From Kitasatospora sp. MAA4 (GTDB lineage Bacteria; Actinomycetota; Actinomycetes; Streptomycetales; Streptomycetaceae), in NCBI RefSeq assembly GCF_029893355.1, contig NZ_JARZAI010000001.1, positions 62,001 through 126,000 on the forward strand: 64,000 nucleotides of DNA. The letters run 5' to 3'. How positions within the stretch are numbered: the stretch's first letter is position 1; each line of letters begins with the position of its first letter. A model generated the notes under the pieces. It was given only the letters and a program-made list of their open reading frames with translations. It made no database searches and was not told the origin of the DNA. Positions 16,454 to 24,417 of this stretch are shown in pieces. Made by a program: the position numbers and the translations under genes.

Positions 16454-17131
16454 TCAGCGGCCGCCCGCTGCGGGGGTGAAGGGACCGTCCAGGGCTGCCC
16501 ATTGCAGGAGCAGGATGGTCTTCCCGTCGGTGATGCGTCCGTCACGAGTCATGGCGAGGGCCTGGGCGAAGGGCAGTTCGAGGACCTCGATGTCTTCGCC
16601 GTCCTCCTCGAGTCCGCCGCCGGTCCCGGTCCGGTCGGCCGGGGTGTAGGGGGCGGCGAAGAAGTGGAGGCGTTCGGTGACGGAGCCGGGGCTCATGTAG
16701 GCGTCGAGGACGTGGGTGAGCGGGCCGAGGGTGACGCCGAGTTCCTCGGCGCACTCGCGTCTGACGGCGGCGGGCGGGTCGTCCGCGTCGAGCAGCCCTG
16801 CGGCGGCTTCGATGAGCATGCCGTCGGGGTGGTCGTTGGCGTAGGCCGGGTAGCGGAACTGACGGGTGAGCAGGACGCAGCCGCGTTCGGTGTCGTAGGG
16901 CAGGACGACGGCGCCGTCGCCGCGGTCGTAGGTCTCGCGCTGCTGGGTCTCCCAGCGTCCGTCGCGGCGGCGGTAGTCGAAGGTGGTGCGCCGCAGGACG
17001 TGCCAGCCCTGGGAGGTGAGCTCGACGTCGCGGACCTTGATGTCGGGGTTGCGGTTCAGGCCGCGTCCGGCCTGGTCGAGGCCGGTGCGGCCGCGGTGGT
17101 CGGGGGTGTCGATGCCGGGGCGGCCTGTCAC
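16454..17131 (-). CDS. Nudix hydrolase (NudK/ADP-sugar pyrophosphatase type)
   Basis: A 225-residue Nudix enzyme. The Nudix box reads AGLLDADDPPAAVRREC then AEELG; an Asp replaces the first Glu of the consensus while the metal-binding REC-EE core is intact. Flanking LLTRQFRYPAY, GMLIEAAAG and TERLHFFAA are typical of GDP-mannose/ADP-ribose pyrophosphatases (NudK/NudF class), which split sugar nucleotides. The GTG start overlaps the stop of the DUF4406 gene (GTGA), giving a two-gene operon with a nucleoside-type partner. The substrate is not determinable here. Confidence 0.82.
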   Translation of the reverse strand: MTGRPGIDTPDHRGRTGLDQAGRGLNRNPDIKVRDVELTSQGWHVLRRTTFDYRRRDGRWETQQRETYDRGDGAVVLPYDTERGCVLLTRQFRYPAYANDHPDGMLIEAAAGLLDADDPPAAVRRECAEELGVTLGPLTHVLDAYMSPGSVTERLHFFAAPYTPADRTGTGGGLEEDGEDIEVLELPFAQALAMTRDGRITDGKTILLLQWAALDGPFTPAAGGR

Positions 17132-17511
17132 GTGGTCTCCTGCGGGGTGCGGCGGGGGATCTCGGCCACGTCGTGGTAGACGGGCAGGCCGCGGCGGCGG
17201 GCGGTGGCGACGTCCTGGTCGGCTCCGGTGGAGTCACCGGGCAGGCGCAGCACGGCGTCGCAGCGTGCGAGCAGACGGTCGGCGGTCGGGTAGAGCACCT
17301 GGTCGGCGAGGGGGTCGGTGGGGCTCGCGCCGGCGGAGCGCAGGACGGGCAGGGCGATCCACTCCCCGATCACGGGAAGGTGGCCGGTGGCGAAGACCGG
17401 CCAGGCGGCCGCTTCGAGGCGGGCGAGGTTGGCTGCCATGGCCTGCGGATCGCCGTCGGTGCCGGAGCGGTAGGGGCCGGCGATCAGGATGAGCATGGGG
17501 TTGTCGGTCAC
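17128..17511 (-). CDS. DUF4406 nucleoside-deoxyribosyltransferase-like protein
   Basis: A 127-residue Rossmann-like protein. MLILIAGPYRSG near the N-terminus matches the nucleotide-binding start of DUF4406 and nucleoside 2-deoxyribosyltransferases; a C-terminal LARCDAVLRLPGDSTGADQDVA carries the 'D.....G.S.GA..E'-type loop with Gln-Asp in place of the usual acidic pair. It is operonic with the Nudix enzyme, suggesting nucleotide or sugar-nucleotide clean-up. The start is uncertain: GTG 17511, ATG 17523 or ATG 17496 are all in frame and none has a Shine-Dalgarno site, so a leaderless message is possible. Confidence 0.7.
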   Translation of the reverse strand: MTDNPMLILIAGPYRSGTDGDPQAMAANLARLEAAAWPVFATGHLPVIGEWIALPVLRSAGASPTDPLADQVLYPTADRLLARCDAVLRLPGDSTGADQDVATARRRGLPVYHDVAEIPRRTPQETT

Positions 17512-17523
17512 GGGCGCTACCAT

Positions 17524-17543
17524 ACATGCAGAAACATGCAAGA
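17524..17543. promoter_or_regulatory. ACATGCA direct repeats, likely DeoR operator
   Basis: ACATGCA repeats at 17524-17530 and 17534-17540, exactly one helical turn apart (10 bp), between the divergent DUF4406-Nudix operon and the DeoR gene. A third, partial unit (ACAGGAG) follows. Phased direct repeats are a common arrangement for DeoR-family binding. Confidence 0.45.
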
Positions 17544-17559
17544 ACAGGAGAGAATGCGG

Positions 17560-18318
17560 ATGCTAGCTGCTGAACGGCGCGAACACCTGCTCGGTCTGCT
17601 CGCGCGCCAGGGCAAGATCGTCGCCAAGGACGTCGCCGCCGAACTGGGGATCTCCGAGGACAGCGTGCGGCGCGACCTGCGCGATCTCGCCGCCGAGGGA
17701 CTGTGCCAGCGGGTCTACGGCGGCGCGCTTCCCGTCTCGCCGGCGGTGGTGGACTACGCCGCCCGGCAGAGCGTGGCCCCGGAGGGCAAGCGGAGGGTCG
17801 CCTCGGTGGCAGCCGCTCTGGTGCGGCCGGGTGGCACGCTGATTCTCGACGGCGGCACCACCGCCCTCGCCGTCGCCCACGCGCTCCCGCAGGACCTGGC
17901 CTGCACCGTGATCACCCACAGCCCGACCATCGTCGCGGCCCTGCTTGAACATCCGCAGGCGGAGCTCTTCCTGCTCGGCGGCCGCATCTTCAAGCACTCA
18001 GCGGTCGCCTGCGGCGCCGCCGCGGTCGAAGCGGCGCAGAACATCTCCGCCGACCTGTGCCTGCTCGGCGTCACCGGCGTGCATCCCGAAGCGGGACTGA
18101 CCACCGCAGACGCCGATGAGGCCGCCATGAAGCGCGCCCTGGCCGCACGGGCCGCGGACACTTACATCCTCGCCTCCTCCGAGAAGATCGGCACCGCTTC
18201 GCGGTTCCGCGTCCTGCCCTGGGAGAAGGTCAGCGGACTGATCACCGACGCCGACCCCCACAACGCGGTCGTCGAGCAACTCAAAGCGCTCGGGGTGGAG
18301 ATCCTGGCAGCCGGCTGA
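17560..18318 (+). CDS. DeoR/GlpR-family transcriptional regulator
   Basis: A 252-residue repressor. The N-terminal DeoR helix-turn-helix is seen in RREHLLGLLARQGKIVAKDVAAE and SEDSVRRDLRDLAAEG. The C-terminal DeoRC sugar-phosphate sensor has LILDGGTTALAVA, LFLLGGRIFKHS and ADLCLLGVTGVHPEAG. The ATG at 17560 is preferred because AGGAG lies 9 bases upstream; an ATG at 17554 is too close to it. It is divergent from the DUF4406-Nudix operon, which is its most likely target, probably along with itself. The ligand should be a phosphorylated sugar. Confidence 0.85.
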   Translation: MLAAERREHLLGLLARQGKIVAKDVAAELGISEDSVRRDLRDLAAEGLCQRVYGGALPVSPAVVDYAARQSVAPEGKRRVASVAAALVRPGGTLILDGGTTALAVAHALPQDLACTVITHSPTIVAALLEHPQAELFLLGGRIFKHSAVACGAAAVEAAQNISADLCLLGVTGVHPEAGLTTADADEAAMKRALAARAADTYILASSEKIGTASRFRVLPWEKVSGLITDADPHNAVVEQLKALGVEILAAG

Positions 18319-18343
18319 CAGCTACGACCCGACACGGGAACAT

Positions 18344-18384
18344 CGACGGCCCGCTCCTCGACCGATTCGAGGAGCGGGCCGTCG
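18344..18384. terminator. 18-bp perfect stem bidirectional terminator
   Basis: Bases 18344-18361 pair perfectly with 18367-18384 around the 5-base loop CCGAT. It sits between the converging DeoR and ADP-ribosyltransferase genes. Confidence 0.85.
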
Positions 18385-18400
18385 GGTTCGGTGGTGAAGG

Positions 18401-19198
18401 TCAGTGCAGCCAGGCGTGGTAGTCGGGGTTGTCCACGCAGCCGGACTCGATCAGTGAGGCGGTGGCGCGGTCGACCGGGCAGGCCCGGCGGATGAAGTGC
18501 CGGTCGACGCCGCCGGGGAACGCTACCTCGACCTGGTCGGCGTACATGTGCTGGTCACCGATGGTCGCGTTGACGTCGATGCCACCGGGGGCGTCGATGA
18601 AGTAGTCCCAGGGCACCTTCTTCCACTTCTTGTACAGCTCGGGGTCGAAGGTGGTGCTGACGAACGGCGAGGGCTGGTTCTGGAGGACGTAACTGGTGAT
18701 GTCGTACTGGCCGTTGACGTCCTTGGGGCCGAAGCCCTGGGCGAAGATGACGGACGGGTCGCGGCCGTCCGAACGGAAGAGCGGGCGACAGTCCTTGCGC
18801 CAGTGCGGCGTTGGGGTGATACGGGGTACGTCCACCTGGCGGTCCACTGCTGCGTACAGCGGGTCCGGGCCCGCCGGGATGCGCTCGAAGGCGGTGGCGG
18901 GGACGGTGACGGCCGGCCGGTCGGCGCAGTTGTCGGCGCGCAGTTCGGCGTCGTCGGCGAAGTCGATCCGGCGGCCGTCCAGGACGATGGCGACGGCCTG
19001 GGTGCCGAGTTCGTGGACGATGAGGCCATCGCACTGGGGGCCGCTCCAGAGTGCCGCCCCGCTGGGGTCGAGGCATTGGAACGGGGCGGCGTCGGCCGGG
19101 GCCGCCGGAGCGGCGACGGCCGGGCTCGCGGGGGCGAGCACGACGGCAGAGGCGATGGCAACTGCACTGGCGGCAGCGCGAATTCGGATGTTGATCAC
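18401..19198 (-). CDS. Secreted Scabin/pierisin-like mono-ADP-ribosyltransferase
   Basis: A 265-residue exported protein whose C-terminal ~130 residues closely recall Scabin of S. scabiei and the S. coelicolor homologue ScARP, which ADP-ribosylate guanine in DNA or nucleosides. The R-S-E signature is present: Arg142 in PLFRSDG, STT at 181-183 in FVSTTFD, and Q222-x-E224 in ADQVEVAFPGG. QNQPSPFVST, YFIDAPGGIDVN and the CPVDR ending are also family-like. The signal peptide spans about 1-30, with cleavage near AVAAPA. Residues 40-130 form an extra N-terminal segment with three Cys, not part of the short Scabin core. GTG 19198 has AGGG 8 bases upstream. No immunity gene is adjacent. Confidence 0.85.
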   Translation of the reverse strand: MINIRIRAAASAVAIASAVVLAPASPAVAAPAAPADAAPFQCLDPSGAALWSGPQCDGLIVHELGTQAVAIVLDGRRIDFADDAELRADNCADRPAVTVPATAFERIPAGPDPLYAAVDRQVDVPRITPTPHWRKDCRPLFRSDGRDPSVIFAQGFGPKDVNGQYDITSYVLQNQPSPFVSTTFDPELYKKWKKVPWDYFIDAPGGIDVNATIGDQHMYADQVEVAFPGGVDRHFIRRACPVDRATASLIESGCVDNPDYHAWLH

Positions 19199-19359
19199 GA
19201 CCACTACCCTGACGGCACGCTGCCCCGAAGGTAGCGCAACTCACCCGATCGAGGGCGTGTCCGCGGGTCGGCCAGCACCGTGAGTTCCGTATGACGATCA
19301 CCTACGCGGCCCTTAAGCGGGGCGAACTATGCTGCGACGCAAGCCGGAAGGGGCGCTGG

Positions 19360-20187
19360 GTGAGGCTGAGCGGGGTGGGTAAACGGTACGGGCGGGGAGC
19401 GCCGTGGATCCTGCGCGGGGTGGAGCTCTCCGTGCGGCCGGGGGAGCTGGTCCGGATCGAGGGGGCGAACGGCAGCGGTAAGTCGACGCTGCTCAAGCTG
19501 ATCGGCGGCGTCGAACCGCCGAGTACGGGGACGGTCGCGGTGCCCGGCCGCCGGGCGTACGTCCCCGAGCGGTTCCCGCCCGCGCTGCCGTTCGACGCGC
19601 GGACGTACCTGTGCCACCTCGGCCGCATCCACGGGCTGTCCAGCGCCGAGTCCGCCCGCCGGGCCGCGTACTGGCTGGACCGCTTCGGTATCGCGGACCG
19701 GTCCGGGACCCCGCTGAGCCGGCTGTCCAAGGGCACCTGCCAGAAGGTCGCCGTGGCGCAGGCACTGCTGGCCGAGACCGACGTGCTGCTGCTGGACGAA
19801 GCGTGGACGGGCCTCGACCAGGCGGCCCGCACCCTGCTCGACGAGGAGGCCGCCGAGCGGGCGGCCCAGGGGGCCAGGGTGCTCTTCGTCGACCACGACC
19901 CCCACCGGCTGGCGGGCGTGGCCACCGGCGCGTACGCGGTCCAGGGCGGCGGGCTGCGCGCTGTTGAACCGTCACCGGAGGCCGGGACAGACCACCTCGT
20001 ACGGATCGAGGTGGAAGGTCCGCTGCCGGACCGGCTGCCCGGCGACCCGTCCCGCACGCCGTCGCAGGACGGCGGGACGGTCCTGGACGTACCGGCCCGG
20101 CACTCCGACGCGCTGCTGCGCCGCCTGCTCACCGGCCGGCCCGCCGCCCACATCCGTTCGGTCGAGCCGCACGAGAGGACGCCGTGA
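19360..20187 (+). CDS. ABC transporter ATP-binding protein
   Basis: A 275-residue ABC ATPase. Walker A is GANGSGKST, the signature LSKGT with CQKVAVAQALL, and Walker B VLLLDEAWTGLD followed by LFVDHDPHR. The signature is degenerate (LSKGT in place of LSGGQ) and the Walker B Glu is followed by Ala, not Pro. A C-terminal extension of ~70 residues is unlike the core. GTG 19360 has GGAAGG about 8 bases upstream and is preferred to ATG 19291, whose extension is not ABC-like. It is coupled by GTGA overlap to the membrane subunit. The cargo is unknown. Confidence 0.8.
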   Translation: MRLSGVGKRYGRGAPWILRGVELSVRPGELVRIEGANGSGKSTLLKLIGGVEPPSTGTVAVPGRRAYVPERFPPALPFDARTYLCHLGRIHGLSSAESARRAAYWLDRFGIADRSGTPLSRLSKGTCQKVAVAQALLAETDVLLLDEAWTGLDQAARTLLDEEAAERAAQGARVLFVDHDPHRLAGVATGAYAVQGGGLRAVEPSPEAGTDHLVRIEVEGPLPDRLPGDPSRTPSQDGGTVLDVPARHSDALLRRLLTGRPAAHIRSVEPHERTP

Positions 20188-20864
20188 CCGCCCTGATCCG
20201 CTATCAGCTGGAGCTGCTGTTCCGCTCGCAGCGCTGGCTGCCGCCCTTCCTGGCGTACGTGCTGCTGATGGTGATCGGCATCTCGGCGGGGGAGTCCCTG
20301 CTCGGCGCGTACGGCTTCGGCACGGCGGTTCTGCTGCCGGTCACCGCCTGGTACGTCCGCTGCACCGCTACCGGCGAGCCCGCCGCGTCGCGGGCCTGCC
20401 TCGGTGCGGCGGCGGGGCAGCCGCGTACGCATCTCGCCGCGCTGCTGGCGGCGTTGGCCACCGGGCTGTCGCTCGGACTGGCCGGGCTGCTCGGAGTCTG
20501 GGCGGTCAGCGGGCGGACCACCATACCGCCGGAGGCGGAGGCCCCGCTTCCGCAGGTGTTGCTGGCGGGGCTGTTGGGCACGGTGGTGTGCGTGCTGCTG
20601 GGGGTGGCGGTCGGGGCGCTCTGCACCCGTCCGGTGCTGCTGCGCGCGCAGTACGGCATCCCGGCGAGCCTCGGGGCGGCCGTACTGGCGCTGGTGGCGC
20701 CCGGGTCGCCGGCGAACGCCGTCGTCCGGGCGCTGATCACCGCCTCGCGCACGGCGCGGGTGACCTTCCCGGTGGCGGCCCTCGCCGAATCCACGGCGCT
20801 GGCCGCCCTCGTGACGGCCGGTGCGGCGGTGCTCGCCGGGCGCCGTACGGAAGGGGACGACTGA
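20184..20864 (+). CDS. ABC transporter membrane subunit
   Basis: A 226-residue protein with about six hydrophobic segments (WLPPFLAYVLLMVIGIS, LLAALATGLSLGLAGLLGV and others). The start overlaps the stop of the ATPase gene, so the two form a minimal two-gene ABC system of the type that moves peptides or small molecules out of the cell. No conserved substrate motif is visible. Confidence 0.75.
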   Translation: MTALIRYQLELLFRSQRWLPPFLAYVLLMVIGISAGESLLGAYGFGTAVLLPVTAWYVRCTATGEPAASRACLGAAAGQPRTHLAALLAALATGLSLGLAGLLGVWAVSGRTTIPPEAEAPLPQVLLAGLLGTVVCVLLGVAVGALCTRPVLLRAQYGIPASLGAAVLALVAPGSPANAVVRALITASRTARVTFPVAALAESTALAALVTAGAAVLAGRRTEGDD

Positions 20865-20868
20865 GCCG

Positions 20869-21732
20869 TCAGGAGGAGCGGAACACTGCGCCGTTCGCGG
20901 CCGCGAACTCGGCGAACGTCCGGGCGGGGCGGCCCAGCAGTACCGGCACCGCGTCGGACACCTTGGAGGCGTGTCCGGCCGCGTACAGCCCGTACAGCTC
21001 GATCAGCCCGTCGACCCGCCACTCGTCGAGGCCGGCCGCGAGCAGTGCCGCGCGGGCCTGGTCCGCCGTCGCCGCCAGGTAGTTGACGGCCCGGCCGGCC
21101 ACGTCGCCCAGCTGGTCGGCGATCTCGGTGTGGGTCAGGGCCTGCGGTCCGGTGACGGTGTAGACCCTGCCGGTGTGCCCGTCCGTGGTCAGCACGTGCG
21201 CGGCGACCTCGGCGATGTCGGCGGCGTCGACGTACGAGACCGCCGCCGCGCCGGCCGGCAGGGCTATCGAACCGGCCTTGACCGAGCCGGCCATGCCCAG
21301 GAAGCCCTGGAAGAAGCCGCCCGGCGCGAGCACCGTCCACTCCAGGCCCGACGCCTGCAGATGATCGAACGCCGTGACATGCGCGGCCACGAACCGCACA
21401 CCCTCGGGCCGCAGGTCGACCCCGGCGGCAGCGTGCAGCACGACCTTGGGACGCCCGCCGGACCGCACGGCGGCGTCGATCACCTGGCACTCGTGCTCGG
21501 CCATCCTCGGATCCACGCCCACCAGCAGGTAGACCGCCTCGACACCGGCGACCGCCGCGTCCAACGACGCCGCATCCTCGAAGTCCGCGACGACGGGGTG
21601 CACGCCCTCGTCCCAGGAGGCGGGCGCGGACGTCGACTTGCGGACCATCGCCCGCACCTCGCGGCCCTGCGACCGCAGTGCCGACACCACAAGGGAACCG
21701 ACGGTGCCAGTGGCACCGGTAACCAGAATCAT
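20869..21732 (-). CDS. NmrA-like NAD(P)-binding reductase
   Basis: A 287-residue atypical SDR. The dinucleotide motif VTGATGTVGSLVV opens the protein, with VRAMVRK to bind the NADP phosphate. Later marks are VYLLVGVDP, VVLHAAAGVDL and AVSYVDAADIAEVAAHVL. It resembles NmrA/QOR2-type quinone reductases or redox sensors. ATG 21732 begins the motif directly and has GAGAGAG upstream; the longer frame is unlikely. It is divergent from the DHFR-like gene and convergent with the ABC pair (4-base gap). Physiological substrate not predictable. Confidence 0.82.
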   Translation of the reverse strand: MILVTGATGTVGSLVVSALRSQGREVRAMVRKSTSAPASWDEGVHPVVADFEDAASLDAAVAGVEAVYLLVGVDPRMAEHECQVIDAAVRSGGRPKVVLHAAAGVDLRPEGVRFVAAHVTAFDHLQASGLEWTVLAPGGFFQGFLGMAGSVKAGSIALPAGAAAVSYVDAADIAEVAAHVLTTDGHTGRVYTVTGPQALTHTEIADQLGDVAGRAVNYLAATADQARAALLAAGLDEWRVDGLIELYGLYAAGHASKVSDAVPVLLGRPARTFAEFAAANGAVFRSS

Positions 21733-21907
21733 GACTCGTACTCTCTCGGTTGCGCCGACGTGACCGTGCCCGGCGGGATCATGGCACGGAGAATCAACTG
21801 GCGCAAAGGGATTATGACTTGGGGATTCCCGTGCTAGGTTCACGGGTTTTGTCGGTGCCGGGCTCTATGTTTTGTCCAACAGCCGGCCGAGGACAGGAGC
21901 GACTCCC

Positions 21908-22501
21908 GTGCGCATCGTCATCAGTGAGTTCATCAGCTTGGACGGCGTCGTGCAGGCGCCGGGCGGACCGGACGAGGACACCGACGGGGGCTTCGCCCAC
22001 GGGGGTTGGTCGCACCCGTTCTTCGATCCGGAGGTGGTGGGCGGTGCGTTCTCCGATGCGCTCGCCACGGCGGACGCGCTGCTGTTCGGGCGGCGCACCT
22101 GGCAGACGATGGCGGCGGCGTGGCCCGGGCGGGCGGGGGACCCGTTCGCTGATCGGATGAACGGGATCGCGAAGTACGTGGTGTCCGGGACGCTCGGCGA
22201 GGGCGCGCTGGCCTGGGGTGGGACCACGCTGATCCCCGGGGACAAGGCCGTCGCCCGGATCCGGGAGCTGCACGGGAGCGAGGGCGGCGACCTGCTGGTG
22301 ATGGGGAGTCCCACGCTGGTGCGGACGCTGCTGAGCGAGGGGCTGGTCGACGAGCTGCGGCTGATGCTGATGCCGGTGCTGCTCGGCGGTGGTAAGACGA
22401 TCTTCCCGGAGGACGGCGTGCAGCGCCCGCTCGAACTGGTGTCGACGGCCCTCGGCAGCACCGGCGTGCAGGTGTGTACCTACCGGCCGGTAGGAAGCTA
22501 G
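21908..22501 (+). CDS. Dihydrofolate-reductase-like (RibD C-domain) protein
   Basis: A 197-residue member of the RibD C-terminal/DHFR-like fold, common in actinobacteria as 'dihydrofolate reductase family protein'. It has RIVISEFISLDGVVQ at the start, DALLFGRRTWQTMA, and LLVMGSPTLVRTLLSEGLVDELRLMLMPVLLGGG, the NADPH-site pattern. It is unlikely to be the housekeeping DHFR. GTG 21908 has AGGAG 9 bases upstream. The TAG stop shares the palindrome CTAG with the stop of the convergent acetyltransferase gene. Confidence 0.8.
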   Translation: MRIVISEFISLDGVVQAPGGPDEDTDGGFAHGGWSHPFFDPEVVGGAFSDALATADALLFGRRTWQTMAAAWPGRAGDPFADRMNGIAKYVVSGTLGEGALAWGGTTLIPGDKAVARIRELHGSEGGDLLVMGSPTLVRTLLSEGLVDELRLMLMPVLLGGGKTIFPEDGVQRPLELVSTALGSTGVQVCTYRPVGS

Positions 22502-23763
22502 AACCCGATGGCGTTGCGCGGGGCCTGCGGCTGGGTGAGCATCGCGGTGGCCCGGGCGAGGGCGCCGCTGGTGTGCTCCTGGACGCGGCCGGCGGCGGCC
22601 AGCGGGCCGAGCGCGGTGCCGCCCAGGTAGGCGGCGGCGAGGGTCGACGCGTCGAGGGAGAGGTCGGGCGCGGCGCCGGCCCTCGCGCGTCGGCAGTGCG
22701 CGCCCTGCGGCCCGCCGTCGAGCTGCCAGCGGCCCTCGTTCCACGGGCAGAAGGGATCGGCGACCTCGATGACCAGGGTTCCGTAGGTCTGGTAGTTGCG
22801 GTTCGACAGCGCTGCCGGCAGGTCGACCAGGCGTAGCCACAGGTCGTCGCTCTGCCGGGTGATCCGCAGGGCGCGGGGGTCGGCGAGCTGCCAGCGGAAC
22901 GCCTCGTCGATGGGGCGCTTGGCCGCGACCACGCGCCGGGTGAGGTCCAGGGAGGTCAGGAAGGACCACAGGTCGGTGTAGGCGCCGGCGGACACCGCCT
23001 CCAGCCACTCGACCTCGACGGTCCCGGCGGTGGCCTGGTCCGGTGACCAGGGCGTGCGGTAGGTGGCGGCGCCGTCGACGGCGCCGGTGTCGTCGTAGTG
23101 CAGCAGGAACTGCCGGCCTCGGGGCTCCCCGCCGTCCCAGCGCCCGGGGTAGGCGCTGACCTCGCCGATTCTGGTCCGGCGGACCGTGTCGTGCAGGGCC
23201 GGCCAGGCGGCCGAGGCCGTCTGCACGTCCACCAGTTCGAGATGCCCCTGCCGGTCCACCGGGTGCAGGCCGCGGGTGTCGAGTTCCCAACGGGCCGTGT
23301 AGGTGGCGGGGCCGAAGCCGTAGCGGCCGTAGATGCCGCCCTCGGCCGCGCTCAGGCCGGCCAGCGCCTCGCCGCGACGGCGGCAGTCGTCCAGCATCGC
23401 GCGCATCATGGCGCGCAGCAGGCCGCGGCGGCGGTGGGTGGGCAGGACGCCCACGGCGGTCACGCCGCCCATCGCGACCGGTCCGGCGCCGGGGACGGTG
23501 ACCTCCAGCGACAGCACCTGCGAGGTGCCGACCAGCCGGCCGTCGACGAAGGCGGCCCGAGTGCGGTCCAGGTCGCTCATCCCGGCCGCGGCGGCGAGCA
23601 GTTCGTCGTGCCCGGCGGCCCGCCCGAACCGTGACGTGAGGCCGACACCGGCGTGCCAGGCGGCGGGCTCGGGCTCCCAGTTGGGCGTGCCCGCGTAGGA
23701 CGGCACGATGCGCAGGAAGTCGACGGCCTCGGCGGGGGCGATGGGACGGATCTCGGCGGTCAC
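22498..23763 (-). CDS. Eis-like GNAT N-acetyltransferase
   Basis: A 421-residue three-part acetyltransferase of the Eis type: N-terminal GNAT with the acetyl-CoA loop VGVLPTHRRRGLLRAMMR, a second degenerate GNAT (from about 150), and a C-terminal sterol-carrier-like domain (RWQLDGGPQGAHC, DLSLDASTLAAAYLGG). The C-terminal residue of Eis serves as base; here the protein ends NAIGF, matching that tradition. Eis of M. tuberculosis acetylates aminoglycosides at several positions; a resistance role here is possible but unproven. The GTG start at 23763 diverges from the next GNAT gene. Confidence 0.82.
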   Translation of the reverse strand: MTAEIRPIAPAEAVDFLRIVPSYAGTPNWEPEPAAWHAGVGLTSRFGRAAGHDELLAAAAGMSDLDRTRAAFVDGRLVGTSQVLSLEVTVPGAGPVAMGGVTAVGVLPTHRRRGLLRAMMRAMLDDCRRRGEALAGLSAAEGGIYGRYGFGPATYTARWELDTRGLHPVDRQGHLELVDVQTASAAWPALHDTVRRTRIGEVSAYPGRWDGGEPRGRQFLLHYDDTGAVDGAATYRTPWSPDQATAGTVEVEWLEAVSAGAYTDLWSFLTSLDLTRRVVAAKRPIDEAFRWQLADPRALRITRQSDDLWLRLVDLPAALSNRNYQTYGTLVIEVADPFCPWNEGRWQLDGGPQGAHCRRARAGAAPDLSLDASTLAAAYLGGTALGPLAAAGRVQEHTSGALARATAMLTQPQAPRNAIGF

Positions 23764-23819
23764 GGTCCCGAGTTGTACACCGCGCGGGGAGAGCCCAGCA
23801 CCTGATTTACGATGTCGCG

Positions 23820-24413
23820 ATGATCTCCACTCCAGCTGTCCCCCCTGTTGTTCCCGTCGGTCGGATGGCCGGGCTCGCGCAGCCGGTGTTCGACCTTCCC
23901 GGTGGATGGGAGCTGCGGCCGTGGGAAGTCGGCGACGCCGACGTTCTGGTGGCGGCCGCTCAGGATCCGGACATCCGCCACTGGAACTTCCTGCACATGG
24001 AGTCCCGGGAGGTCGCGCTCGGGAGGATCGAGCGGATGCGCAGTCGCTGGCAGAGCGAGCAGGGCGCCATCTGGGCCCTCGCGCGGGCGGGCGGCGGCGA
24101 GGCGGTGGGGCTCGTCGGGTGGCGGAAGGTCGACCTGCACGAGGGCAGTGCCGAGTTCGTCTACTGGATCCTGCCCGCCGCTCGCGGCGGCGGTGTCGTG
24201 GTCGACGCGGTGCGGCGGCTCACCCGCTGGGGACTGGAGGAACTCGGACTGCACCGCCTCCAGTTGGGCCACTCGGTGCTCAATTCGGCGTCCTGCCGGG
24301 TGGCCGCCAAGGCCGGGTACGCGCTCGAAGGCACCCAGCGCAGCGCGCTGCTGCACGCGGACGGCTGGCACGACCTGCACCTGCACGCGTTCGTCGACGG
24401 CGACCCGAGGTAG
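23820..24413 (+). CDS. RimJ/RimL-type GNAT acetyltransferase
   Basis: A 197-residue GNAT enzyme of the RimJ/RimL class: WELRPWEVGDADVL at the start, GLVGWRKVDLHEGSAEFVYWILPAARGGG as the beta4/CoA loop, and LHRLQLGHSVLNSASCRVAAKAGY at the end. Such proteins acetylate N-termini or small amines. It shares a short divergent promoter region with the Eis-like gene and ends 4 bases from the convergent DeoR gene. The substrate is not predictable. Confidence 0.8.
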   Translation: MISTPAVPPVVPVGRMAGLAQPVFDLPGGWELRPWEVGDADVLVAAAQDPDIRHWNFLHMESREVALGRIERMRSRWQSEQGAIWALARAGGGEAVGLVGWRKVDLHEGSAEFVYWILPAARGGGVVVDAVRRLTRWGLEELGLHRLQLGHSVLNSASCRVAAKAGYALEGTQRSALLHADGWHDLHLHAFVDGDPR

Positions 24414-24417
24414 CGGC

